64,000 bases of DNA, taken from positions 1 to 64,000 of the forward strand of contig DATMML010000120.1 of the NCBI GenBank assembly GCA_035570235.1, written 5' to 3'. The first letter of the stretch is position 1, and each line of letters starts with the position of its first letter. This document shows, piece after piece, positions 18,016-26,768 of this stretch. Position numbers and translations under genes: made by a program. This DNA is from Vicinamibacteria bacterium (GTDB lineage Bacteria > Acidobacteriota > Vicinamibacteria > Fen-336). The notes under the pieces were generated by a model. That model worked only from the letters and a program-made list of their open reading frames with translations, had not been told where the DNA came from and ran no database searches.

Positions 18016-20294
18016 TGTCCTTCTCCTCTCTTGACACCAGCTTGCCCTCCGCCCTGAGGGGGGCTCGACGCGCCGTCCCCTATGTCCACTAGCCCCAACT
18101 CACCCGCGGTCGTGGTCACGAGGAACCCGCTCCCCGCCCGCGTGGCCGAGGCCAGGGGCTCGCCGAGGTCCGCGCTCTCCAAGAGACGGCCCTCTAGAAG
18201 ATCGGCCCGGTGGGCTCCTCCGGAGCGGTCGACCCACAGGAGAGACTTCCCCCTGATGTCCGCTCCCAAGGCCGGCGATTCGACCTTCCCCTGGAACTTC
18301 ATCTCCCCCGAGACCCAATCGTGGACTCGGACGTCTGTGGCGCCCATGATCACGAGGTACGCCGACTGCGGAATGACCTCGTAGCGATCCTCGCCGGAAA
18401 CGTGCAGCCGCCACGACTCGTGGCCGTATTCGTCCAAGCCCACCAAGTAACCGGCTTCGGAGCGCACCACCATGCGCCCCCGCGCGACCTGGATCTCCGT
18501 CAGGCGCTCGTCCAAGCTCTTTTCCCAGGTCTTGACGAGGCGACCCTCGGAGGGGCGGGACCCCACCGGCGGGGGCTCCCAGGCAACTTCGAACACGCTT
18601 CCCTGCCGGGTCGCCGCCACCCAGGAGCGGGCCGATGCGGACCGCACGGGAAGAAGGTCTCCCCCTGCCGACAACGGCTCACCCCCGAGGATCCCCGAGG
18701 GCCACACCGCCCGCAGGCTCCCCTCCCCATCGTCCACTAGCCAGGGGGCCGCTTTGGGGTCCCCGCCCACCGCGGGCGGGGCCACCGACCGAAAGCGACC
18801 GCGAAGACTCCACTGGAGGACGCCGTCCACGGGATTCAAGGCGTGAACGCGTCCGCCCGCCACCACCCCCAGGGTCCCTTCTCCCGTCACAGGACCGGCG
18901 TCGCCGCCGAGGATTCTCCTCCAGACCACGCGACCCGTAGACGGGTCGAGCCCGAAAATCTCCTCCCCGGCCACGGCCAGGACGCGTCCGGACGCCAGAA
19001 CAGGAAGGCCCGAGGACCCTTGCCCGGCTCGATACCGCCCACGGGGGCGGAGCGTCGCGGCGTCGAAGACGTACGCCCAGCCGTCTTCGGTGCCGAAAGC
19101 CACATTCGGTCCGAACAGACGAGCGGGCCCGAAGAGGGGACCGGAGATATCGAACGCCTCCTGCGCCATCAGAGCCTGTTTCTCCCCCTCCGAGTAGGTT
19201 TTCTCGCCTTCAAGCATGGCGTCGGCGAACCGCCGCTTGAGTTGCTCCGCCGCCGCCTTGGGATAGTCCGCGAGCCTGGTGCCCGTGCCGAGGTCCAGGC
19301 CTACCAGCACCTTGGAGACCGCCAAGAGCCTCGGCGCCACGCCGCCGGGCGACTGCAGCAGGAGCGCCGCCGGGCCCTCGGAGGAGCCGGGCTGAGTCCA
19401 GCGCGGTTGCCCGGATGGAGAATAGGCAAGGACCGTCCCCTCCGCGGTGACGGCCGCCACAGACTCCGGGCCCACAAACGGAGCACTCGCGAGCTTCCCG
19501 GGCAGGGCCGAGGACCAGTGAACTCGGCCCGTAGCCGTGTCGTAGGCGATCAGCTGACCGTCCCCGGTCCCGCAAAGCGCCAGCCGCGGCTTTTCCCCGA
19601 AGAGCACCGGGGGATGCACGGCGAGGTCGGGCAGGCCCACCTTCCAGCGGACGCGGCCGGTGGCGGCGTCGATGCGAAGGAAGGCCTTGGCCCTCGTGAC
19701 CACGAAGACATCTCCCCCCTCCACGATCGCGGGAGCCTCCGCCCGGCCCCCGATGTCGACCGCCCACAGCAGGCGACCATCCGCGGCCCCCAACCCCAGA
19801 AGCCGGTTCCGCCAGGTGGCCACGAAGACCGCATCGCCGCCGTCCCACCCCACGGAACTGGCTCGCTCGCCGAGCTCCCGGCGCCACCGAAGGGAGAGCT
19901 CCGCACGCGGAGAGAGGGTCCAGAGGCCGATCGAGCCCTCTTTGCTCGCCAGAGCCAGGCCCGAGTCCGTGAAGGCGACCCCGTAGGGAGCCGATGCGTC
20001 GACGGCGAGCCGCTTCTGTCTCTGCAGCGATCCGTCGGGGCCCAGGGTAAAGATGTAGGCCGCACCCGGGACCGAGACCTCTATAGGCCGCCCACTCGTC
20101 CCCGCCGCGGCGGGCGAGGCCCGGAGAGACTCGGCTCCCAGGTCCACCAACCAGGCCAGCCGCGGCCTCCGACCCGTGTCGACAACCGGGGCTGGGGACA
20201 CGGCGGCCCCCGGAGCCCCCTGCGGGCCCAGGGGCAGCGCATCGGCGCTAGGGATTTGCGCCAGAACCGAGAAGAGGAAATAGGCCAAGCCCAT
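18012..20294 (-). CDS. PQQ-like beta-propeller protein, first gene of the peptide-transport operon
   Basis: This 760-residue protein has an N-terminal hydrophobic signal/anchor (LAYFLFSVLAQIPSADA) and successive PQQ-type propeller motifs: DAATGRVRWKVGLP, DTATGRVHWSSALPG, DPSTGRVVWRRILGG and NPVDGVLQWSLRGR. The protein is BamB-like in fold but about twice its length, so one large or two propellers are likely. No PQQ-dehydrogenase catalytic residues are obvious. It is the promoter-proximal gene of the ten-gene operon. A structural or sensing role in the envelope is the best guess. Confidence 0.85.
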   Translation of the reverse strand: MGLAYFLFSVLAQIPSADALPLGPQGAPGAAVSPAPVVDTGRRPRLAWLVDLGAESLRASPAAAGTSGRPIEVSVPGAAYIFTLGPDGSLQRQKRLAVDASAPYGVAFTDSGLALASKEGSIGLWTLSPRAELSLRWRRELGERASSVGWDGGDAVFVATWRNRLLGLGAADGRLLWAVDIGGRAEAPAIVEGGDVFVVTRAKAFLRIDAATGRVRWKVGLPDLAVHPPVLFGEKPRLALCGTGDGQLIAYDTATGRVHWSSALPGKLASAPFVGPESVAAVTAEGTVLAYSPSGQPRWTQPGSSEGPAALLLQSPGGVAPRLLAVSKVLVGLDLGTGTRLADYPKAAAEQLKRRFADAMLEGEKTYSEGEKQALMAQEAFDISGPLFGPARLFGPNVAFGTEDGWAYVFDAATLRPRGRYRAGQGSSGLPVLASGRVLAVAGEEIFGLDPSTGRVVWRRILGGDAGPVTGEGTLGVVAGGRVHALNPVDGVLQWSLRGRFRSVAPPAVGGDPKAAPWLVDDGEGSLRAVWPSGILGGEPLSAGGDLLPVRSASARSWVAATRQGSVFEVAWEPPPVGSRPSEGRLVKTWEKSLDERLTEIQVARGRMVVRSEAGYLVGLDEYGHESWRLHVSGEDRYEVIPQSAYLVIMGATDVRVHDWVSGEMKFQGKVESPALGADIRGKSLLWVDRSGGAHRADLLEGRLLESADLGEPLASATRAGSGFLVTTTAGELGLVDIGDGASSPPQGGGQAGVKRGEGQ

Positions 20295-20600
20295 GCCGAC
20301 GACCCTTCGAAGCCGGGTTGAGGGGCGTCCGGGTGGCTGCCGCGATGCCCGGCCCGAGGCGGCGAGGGGCGGGGCGCACCGGCAGGTCGCCGCGACCGCG
20401 GCACTCGGACTCAGGCCGCCCCTTTCTGCAAACTGTTCACGGAATGACCATTAGGATCCTACCAATAAGCGTTCTGCCCTGCAAGGGACACTCGGCTTGT
20501 CTCCGGAGGGTCCGTTGGGGGTTCAGGCGCGTGGCCTGCTCAGCAACAAGAACCTCAATCAAAAGGGTAAAAGCCCACGCTGTGCACCCCGGAAGGAAGT
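20295..20600. promoter_or_regulatory. Divergent promoter region for the peptide operon and the kinase gene
   Basis: The two neighbouring genes diverge here. For the minus-strand operon a weak sigma-70-like pair can be seen: TTGCAG (reverse of 20479-20484) and TAGGAT (reverse of 20456-20461) with 17 nt between, leaving a leader of about 150 nt. For the plus-strand kinase no clear -35/-10 pair is visible. No other structure stands out. Confidence 0.35.
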
Positions 20601-22652
20601 GTGGGGCGGGTGGGGGTACACTTAGCACCCGTCGGCGACCCGCCGCCACTCCGACGGCGGGTGGTCCAGCCAGTATTGACCAACGTGGGGCAGGCGCCAG
20701 TGTCGAGTCCCAATGAGGGCGACCGCGAACCCGCGCCGAAGCCGATCGGGCCCGGTTTGGGAATGGCCGAGAGCCATCTGCCGACTAACTTCGGGCGCTA
20801 CCAGGTCAAGGGCCTTGTAGGCGAAGGGTCCATGGGCCGGGTCTATCGGGCCTTCGACCCCAGGGCCCAGCGCATCGTCGCCATCAAGACCCTGAAGAGC
20901 GAGCACCTGTCGAGCTCCCGGGGCCACGATTATCTGAACCGCTTTCGAAGGGAAGCCCAAGCCGCCGGCAACCTGGCCCATCCCCACATCATCACCATCT
21001 TCGACGTGGGCGAAGACTACTTCGTCATGGAGCTGCTGGAAGGCCAAACCCTGGCCTCCCTTCTCCGGCCGACGGGGACGTTCGAGCTTCCGGAAGCGCT
21101 CCGCATCCTGGGCCTAGTGGCCGAGGGTCTCGACCACGCCCACAGCAAGGGCATCATCCACCGGGACATTAAGCCATCAAACATCATGCTCCTCCCCGAT
21201 GGGCGCCCAAAGATCATGGATTTTGGCGTCGCGCACCTCTCCTCCACGGTGATCACGACCGCGGGGGAGTTCGTGGGTTCGCCGTCTTACATGGCCCCCG
21301 AGCAGGTTACGAGCAGCAAGGCCTCGCCCCGCACCGACCTCTTCTCTTTCGCCGTCGTGGCCTACGAGATGCTGACGGGGAGAAGACCGTTCGAGGGAGA
21401 GTCCATCGCCCAGACCGTTTATGCCATCGTCAACGCGGAAGCGGTCTGTCCCTCCTCCTGGAACCCCGCTCTGCCCCGGCACTACGACGTCGTGTTTCGA
21501 CGAGCCCTCGCCAAGGACCCGAGCGTGCGCTACGCGAATGCCACCGCCTTCATGGCCGCTTTGGGCCGGCGGAGTGCGGACAACGTCGTCTCCGCGATGG
21601 CGGCGGCCGAGTCCTCTCTCCCGGAAGGGGACGTGCCTCCCGTGGGCGATGTCACCACTCATGACCTCAAGGCGCCCCCGGGAGCGCCGGAGAGTGCGCC
21701 CGGGACGCCGGCCGTCCGCTTTGCCGCGTGGTCACACCGCCTTCCGCCCCTCCTTCTGGCAGCCCTGGCTCTGTCCGCGACCGTCGCTTTGATCGCGCTC
21801 CGCGCCCCGCGTCCGGCCGGACGGTCCACGGAGTCGCCCTCTTCTCTCCTGACCGGAGCCATTGAGATCACGACCGACCCCGTGGGCGCCCAGGTCTGGG
21901 TGGACAATACGAAGAGGGGACTATCGCCACTGACTCTCTCGGGGGTACTCCCCGGCCGACACGCGGTCCGGGTCGCCCTCCCCGGGTTCTCCTCCGGGGA
22001 GTTGGCCTTGGACGTGCCCGCGGGAGCGTTCGCCGTGCCTCTGCGCTTCAATCTGCAGCCGGCGAATGCCATCCTCCAAATCCGTTCGGCGCCCGATGGA
22101 GCCCTCGTGTTCGTTGATGGCCACCCCCGGGGAACAACGCCCATCACCACCCTCTCCGTGTCCCCGGGCAAGCATGGGGTGGAGCTCACGCTCAAGGGTT
22201 TCGCGCCCTGGTTTGAGGCCGTCCAGGCGAGTGCTGGCGACCGGATGCCCCTTCTCGGCAGGCTCCAGCCCGAACCAGGCAACGCGCCGCCGAGCGCGCA
22301 CTTGAGGAGCTTGGGGTGGGTCCACGAGGGGGACTTCTTGGAACCGGGGCCGGACGTGACGCCTCCGCGGAAGATCTCGGGGGAGAGCGCCCCCTACCCC
22401 GAGCCCGCCCGAAAGCTCAAGCTGCGGGGCACGGTTGCGGTCGAGATGACGATCACCACTCGGGGAGAGCCCACCGACCTTCGAGTCGTGGAGTCGGCGG
22501 GAGCGGCCCTGGATGATGCCGTCCTCGCCGCCGTCCGCACGTGGCGCTACGCTACGGCGGAAAAGAACGGGGTCAAGGTCCAAACCCGCGTCCGCGTCCA
22601 ACAGGACTTCGAGGGCGGACGCCAGACCCGCGCGGAGACTACCTTCCCGTAA
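20601..22652 (+). CDS. Membrane Ser/Thr protein kinase with two PEGA repeats and a TonB C-terminal domain
   Basis: Up to 683 residues. The kinase domain begins near residue 65 (FGRYQVKGLVGEGSMGRVY) with catalytic loop HRDIKPSN, DFG (IMDFGVAHL) and an intact lysine VAIKTL. A TM helix near residues 385-405 (LLLAALALSATVALIAL) is followed by two PEGA repeats (DPVGAQVWVDNTKRG; APDGALVFVDGHPRG) and a TonB-C-type domain (YPEPARKLKLRGTVAVEM to VRTWRY). The kinase should be cytoplasmic and the rest periplasmic. The start is unsure: GTG 20601 has GGAAGGAA just upstream, GTG 20700 and ATG 20763 also fit; the kinase domain is complete in all three. Confidence 0.88.
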   Translation: MGRVGVHLAPVGDPPPLRRRVVQPVLTNVGQAPVSSPNEGDREPAPKPIGPGLGMAESHLPTNFGRYQVKGLVGEGSMGRVYRAFDPRAQRIVAIKTLKSEHLSSSRGHDYLNRFRREAQAAGNLAHPHIITIFDVGEDYFVMELLEGQTLASLLRPTGTFELPEALRILGLVAEGLDHAHSKGIIHRDIKPSNIMLLPDGRPKIMDFGVAHLSSTVITTAGEFVGSPSYMAPEQVTSSKASPRTDLFSFAVVAYEMLTGRRPFEGESIAQTVYAIVNAEAVCPSSWNPALPRHYDVVFRRALAKDPSVRYANATAFMAALGRRSADNVVSAMAAAESSLPEGDVPPVGDVTTHDLKAPPGAPESAPGTPAVRFAAWSHRLPPLLLAALALSATVALIALRAPRPAGRSTESPSSLLTGAIEITTDPVGAQVWVDNTKRGLSPLTLSGVLPGRHAVRVALPGFSSGELALDVPAGAFAVPLRFNLQPANAILQIRSAPDGALVFVDGHPRGTTPITTLSVSPGKHGVELTLKGFAPWFEAVQASAGDRMPLLGRLQPEPGNAPPSAHLRSLGWVHEGDFLEPGPDVTPPRKISGESAPYPEPARKLKLRGTVAVEMTITTRGEPTDLRVVESAGAALDDAVLAAVRTWRYATAEKNGVKVQTRVRVQQDFEGGRQTRAETTFP

Positions 22653-22993
22653 CCAGTCGCCCTGACGGGCGGGCCTACGCCGGATCCAGGATCGGAACCG
22701 ATCGGCCCCTCCCCCATTTCCCTCCGTGGGTCCCAGTGAAGTCCAGGGAACTCAAGATCAAGCTTCGCGTTCCGGCCCGCCACGGACAGGCGTGAGCCGG
22801 TTGGTCCGGAGCCGGACGTGGCCTTTCCGGTTTCCGGACATGTGCAGGAGGGGTCTGGAAGGCGAAGTGCTTTCCCACGAACGAGATGGCTTCTTGCTGG
22901 GGTCCGGCATGGCCTGTGCAACTGCCCAGTAGTGAGAAGGGCTGCTCTCCGGGTCGGCCGGGGAGAGAGCCGCGGACGCATTGGAGACTAACG
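22653..22993. other. Intergenic region upstream of the zinc-ribbon response regulator
   Basis: A short GC hairpin without a T-tract (CGCCC TGAC GGGCG, 22658-22671) follows the kinase stop and might act as a weak terminator or mRNA end. The open frame of the downstream gene runs upstream to 22886 but that part lacks any domain. No promoter pair is convincing. Confidence 0.35.
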
Positions 22994-23677
22994 ATGCCAG
23001 GATTTCCCACGGCGGGCGGACCAACAAGAACATACTCGGTCTCCTGTCACAATTGCCACGCTCCTTTTGACGCCTTCGACACGCACTGGTGCTCCTGCGC
23101 CGCCGTGGGGCGCACCCTCGTCTGCCCGAGCTGCCGGACGTGCTTCTGCGCGGCCCCGCCCGCATACAAGCGGAGCTTCTGGATCGACGCCCCCGGAGGC
23201 CTGTGGGATCTGCCGCTCGCGGAGCAGACGCCCGAAGGGGCCCCCGAGAGGAACCCGCACCCGAGCCAGCTCATGCGGCCGCTCGTGTTGCTCGTGGACA
23301 ACGAACCGCAGATCCGGAGGGTGGTGAGCCGGGCGATCCAGAGCCTGGGCTTCGGGATGATCCGGGGCACTAACGGCGAGGAAGCCCTGCTCCTCGCCAA
23401 GGAGTACCAGCCGGACCTGATCCTCACCGACGCCCTCATCCCCGGGCTGGACGGGCGGGAGATGTGCGGTCATATCAAGGCCGACCCCGAGACCGCGCGC
23501 ATCCGCGTCGTGGTCATGACCGTCCTCTACCCGAACGTCATGTACGCGATGGAAGCCTACAAGAAGTTCAAGGTCGACGAGTACGTGACCAAGCCCCTGG
23601 AATTCGAGGCGCTGCGAGCCCTCCTCCGAAGGCACCTGGGTGAGCCGCCGGAATGGGCCCAGTGCTCGACCGGGTAG
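22994..23677 (+). CDS. Response regulator receiver protein with an N-terminal zinc-ribbon-like domain
   Basis: About 227 residues. The first 60 hold a dense cysteine cluster (SCHNCHAPF, HWCSCAA, CPSCRTCFCAA), probably one or two zinc-binding knuckles. From about residue 93 there is a complete receiver domain: LLVDNEPQIRR, phosphoacceptor Asp in LILTDALIPGLDG, conserved switch Thr in VVMTVLY, and Lys in YVTKPLEFE. There is no output domain after it. The ATG at 22994 has GGAG 7 nt upstream and starts just before the cysteine module. It lies beside an HD-GYP regulator and a histidine kinase, a natural phosphodonor. DNA, RNA or protein binding by the Cys module is possible but not shown. Confidence 0.85.
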   Translation: MPGFPTAGGPTRTYSVSCHNCHAPFDAFDTHWCSCAAVGRTLVCPSCRTCFCAAPPAYKRSFWIDAPGGLWDLPLAEQTPEGAPERNPHPSQLMRPLVLLVDNEPQIRRVVSRAIQSLGFGMIRGTNGEEALLLAKEYQPDLILTDALIPGLDGREMCGHIKADPETARIRVVVMTVLYPNVMYAMEAYKKFKVDEYVTKPLEFEALRALLRRHLGEPPEWAQCSTG

Positions 23678-23755
23678 GGACGCTGGTGGGTCGGGCGGGA
23701 CCGGCGCCACCGGCCAAGGCCACGGGCTGACGACAAGGTGCCAGAGGCCGCGGGC

Positions 23756-25258
23756 TTAGCCGCGGGAGGTGATCTCCTCCCCGTGGACCCGGTACTCCGC
23801 CACGAAGACCCGCGCGATCTTGGGATCGAACTGCGTCCCCGCGAAGGCTTGGATCTCGTTGAGGGCATCCTCCGACGATCGCTTCCGGCCGTAGGGCGTG
23901 CCCCGCGTCATCGCGTCGAAGGCCTCCGCCACCGCCACCACCCGCGCGCCCAAGGGGATCTCCTCGCCGCTCAGGCTCCGGGGGTAGCCTTTGCCGTTCC
24001 ACCACTCGTGGTGGCCGTGGATCATGGGCAGGATGTCCGCCCAGACCGTGATCGGCTTCAGGAGCTCGGCGCCCAGGGCGGGATGTTGCTGGATGTGGCG
24101 GCGGACCTCCGGAGAAGCATAGTTCGGCGACTTCAGGATGGCGGGGTCGAGACGGATCTTCCCTATGTCGTGGAGCAGGCCCGCGAAATGCACGCTGCGC
24201 CGCTCCGCGTCCGTCATGCCCAGGCGCCGGGTCACCATGTCGGAGAGGGCGGCCACCCCCCGCGAGTGTCCAGGGGGAAAGATGTCCATCCCCTCCATGA
24301 CCGAGACCAGAATCTCCGAGGTGTGGGTGAAGAAGTTGATGGCCCGCTCCTGGGCGAGCGCGTTCTCGATGGCGACCGCGGCCTGGCGGGCCAGACTCGC
24401 GAGCAGATCCCGCTCCTCGGGTCCGAAGGCGCCGCTCTTCGCCCCCGCGATGGTCAGGGCGCCGCGGATCCCTCCGTGGTGAAGGCCCGCGCAAACGAAT
24501 CCCGGCCGGTCCAAGGGCATCTCATCACAGCGAACGGAGTAGCGGGGGTGGTCCTGGGCACGCGCCAGAAGCACCGTCTCCCCCGTTCCCGCGACCAGGG
24601 TGGCGATTCCCTCCTGCTCACCCAGCCGCGCCGCAGGCAGGGAGTCGCTCCCCTCCCCCACCGCCAGCTGCACCCTCATCCCCCCTTCCGCCATGGGCTC
24701 GAAGAGCAGGGCCCGCCCCGCCGCCGCCCCGCACAGCTCCTTGGCGGAGGCCACCAGCCCGGCCAGGAGCCGATCGAGATGGGGCTCACCCGTGAGAACG
24801 ACACCCACGTCGAGGAGGGCCCGCAGGTGCCGGTTGGAGCGACTCAGCCGCTCCAGGAGCTCGCGGTTCTCGCGCAACAGGCGCCATCGCTCCACGGCTT
24901 GACGGACCGAGCGCTCCAGCCGGGCCACCTGCAGGTTGGCCTTGCCGATGTAGTCGAACACGCCATGGCGGATTCCCTCGATCGCGGAATCCATGTCCCC
25001 GTGCCCGGTCAGGATCAGGATCTGGGTGTCGGGGCTCACGCCACGGATCCCGTCCGCCAGCTCGAGGCCGCCCATCTTGGGCATGATGAGGTCGAGGACC
25101 GCGGCCGCAAACGACCCGTCGCGCGCTCTCTCCAGGGCCTCGAGAGGATCGGTGAGAGAGACCGTTTCGAAGCCCCTCTCCGTCAAGACCTCGGCCACCA
25201 GGCCGCCAAAGGACGGCTCGTCATCCACCACGAGGATTCGAGAAGGAGGCAGGCCCAT
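23756..25258 (-). CDS. Response regulator with GAF and HD-GYP domains (c-di-GMP phosphodiesterase type)
   Basis: This 500-residue cytoplasmic protein has a receiver domain at 7-120 (ILVVDDEPSF, Asp in AVLDLIMPKMGG, Lys in YIGKANLQ), a helical linker, a GAF-like domain (about 155-305) and an HD-GYP domain (320-500). Metal and catalytic motifs are present: HFAGLLHDIGKI, HPALGAELL, GHHEWWNGKGYP. The usual HHExxDGxGYP is here GHHEWWNGKGYP, so the family's Asp in that motif is Asn. Family knowledge predicts hydrolysis of cyclic di-GMP on receiver phosphorylation. It diverges from the histidine kinase 25347-26726 with an 88-nt gap. Confidence 0.9.
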   Translation of the reverse strand: MGLPPSRILVVDDEPSFGGLVAEVLTERGFETVSLTDPLEALERARDGSFAAAVLDLIMPKMGGLELADGIRGVSPDTQILILTGHGDMDSAIEGIRHGVFDYIGKANLQVARLERSVRQAVERWRLLRENRELLERLSRSNRHLRALLDVGVVLTGEPHLDRLLAGLVASAKELCGAAAGRALLFEPMAEGGMRVQLAVGEGSDSLPAARLGEQEGIATLVAGTGETVLLARAQDHPRYSVRCDEMPLDRPGFVCAGLHHGGIRGALTIAGAKSGAFGPEERDLLASLARQAAVAIENALAQERAINFFTHTSEILVSVMEGMDIFPPGHSRGVAALSDMVTRRLGMTDAERRSVHFAGLLHDIGKIRLDPAILKSPNYASPEVRRHIQQHPALGAELLKPITVWADILPMIHGHHEWWNGKGYPRSLSGEEIPLGARVVAVAEAFDAMTRGTPYGRKRSSEDALNEIQAFAGTQFDPKIARVFVAEYRVHGEEITSRG

Positions 25259-25346
25259 GGACGCTTGATACCTGCTCCGGATCCTAGGCGCCTTTCCCCA
25301 GGAGTGTCAACAACGAGGCCGGAGAAGCGTGTGCTAGACTCTCGCC

Positions 25347-26726
25347 GTGGCCGCCGCGGCGAAGCCCGAGGGCCTTGTAGTAGCGATCGTGGGCGAGGGG
25401 ACCGACTCCCGCAGCTGGGCCTCTGTCTTGGGAGCGCGCGGCTTCCGAGTTGTCCACGGCGAGGAACTCTCCGCCCTGCTCCCCGAGCACCCGGTTCTGA
25501 CCCTCATCTTTAGCGAGCCCAAGGATGCCCCCAAGACCGTGACCGAGGTGGCTGGTCTGCCCTCCCCGCCGCCCGTCACCCTCTTCATGGGCCCCCTTGA
25601 CGAAGAGCATCCCCACACCCGGTTCGTGCACACCCTGATCGAGGCCAAGCGCGAGTGGGAGGGGACATTCGACGCCATCGTGGATCCGGTGGCGCTGGTG
25701 GACGGCGGGGGCTTGCTGGTGCGGGCCAACCTGGGCCTGGCCCGCGTCCTCGGCTGCTCGATCCGCGAGATCATCTCCTCCCCCTACCGCGAGGTCCTGG
25801 GCGAGCCTCGGCCCGGTTTCCCCGACCCTATCGCCTTGAGCCTCGCCGACGGTCGGCCCCGCACCGAGGAGACGCGCTTCATGAAGCTCGAGGGCACCCT
25901 GCAGGTGACGACCTCTCCCCTGCTCGGCGAGGCGGACGGCCGCCGGGGGCTGGTCGTGATCCTCAAGGACGTGAGCGAGTTCAAGGAGAACCAGGAGCGC
26001 CTCCTCCAGGCCGTCCGGCTGGCCGATGTCGGCCAACTCGCCGCGGGCGTCGCCCACGAGATCAACACCCCACTCGCCTCCATGGCCCTGCGGGCGGAGA
26101 GTCTCCTCCAGAACGCCCAGGACCCCCGCCTGCTCGCCATTGACACCTTCAAGAACTTTCCGCGCTACCTGAAGACGATCGACGAGGAGATCTTCCGCTG
26201 CAAGAAGATCATCGGCGCCCTTCTGGATTTCAGCCGCAGCCGCAAGCCGGAGGTGCGCATCACGGACCTGAACGCCCTCGCGGAGAGGGCGACCGAGCTC
26301 GTGGATCACCAGATGCGGCTCAAGCAGGTGACGCTCTCCCTCCGGCTCGACCCCGACCTGCGGCATATCGAGGCCGACGACGGCCAGATCCGGCAGGTTC
26401 TCATCGCCCTGCTCATGAACGCCCTGGACGCGACCTCGGCCGGGGGCCACGTGGTGGTCGAGACGCGGCAGGACGGCGATCACGGCGTCTCCCTCTCCGT
26501 GACCGACGACGGGGTGGGGATCCCGACCGAGAATCTGCCCAAGATTTTCAGCCCCTTCTTCACCACCAAGCCGCTCGGGCAGGGGACGGGCTTGGGCCTG
26601 GCCGTCTGCCACGGTATCGTGGCCGGCCATGGAGGCGAGATCCGCGTGGAGAGCGAGGTCGGGAGGGGCACGCGGTTCGCCATGGTCCTGCCCACGGCCA
26701 GAAAAGCGCCGGGCAATCAGGGGTAA
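25347..26726 (+). CDS. Soluble PAS-containing sensor histidine kinase (NtrB-like)
   Basis: This 459-residue protein lacks TM helices. The first 95 residues resemble a receiver fold without its Asp/Lys set (LVVAIVGEGTDSRSWASVLG), a possible pseudo-receiver. A PAS domain follows (FDAIVDPVALVDGGGLLVRAN), then HisKA with phospho-accepting His in VAHEINTPLASM, and an ATPase domain with N box LLMNALDATS and G boxes DDGVGIP and GTGLGL. It is encoded 42 nt before the NtrC-type gene, its most likely partner. The GTG start has no Shine-Dalgarno but a TAGACT 6 nt upstream, hinting at a leaderless mRNA. Confidence 0.92.
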   Translation: MAAAAKPEGLVVAIVGEGTDSRSWASVLGARGFRVVHGEELSALLPEHPVLTLIFSEPKDAPKTVTEVAGLPSPPPVTLFMGPLDEEHPHTRFVHTLIEAKREWEGTFDAIVDPVALVDGGGLLVRANLGLARVLGCSIREIISSPYREVLGEPRPGFPDPIALSLADGRPRTEETRFMKLEGTLQVTTSPLLGEADGRRGLVVILKDVSEFKENQERLLQAVRLADVGQLAAGVAHEINTPLASMALRAESLLQNAQDPRLLAIDTFKNFPRYLKTIDEEIFRCKKIIGALLDFSRSRKPEVRITDLNALAERATELVDHQMRLKQVTLSLRLDPDLRHIEADDGQIRQVLIALLMNALDATSAGGHVVVETRQDGDHGVSLSVTDDGVGIPTENLPKIFSPFFTTKPLGQGTGLGLAVCHGIVAGHGGEIRVESEVGRGTRFAMVLPTARKAPGNQG

Positions 26727-26768
26727 GATCCCCACCGGGAAGCAGCGCGTTCCGATGCGAGGGTAGCG

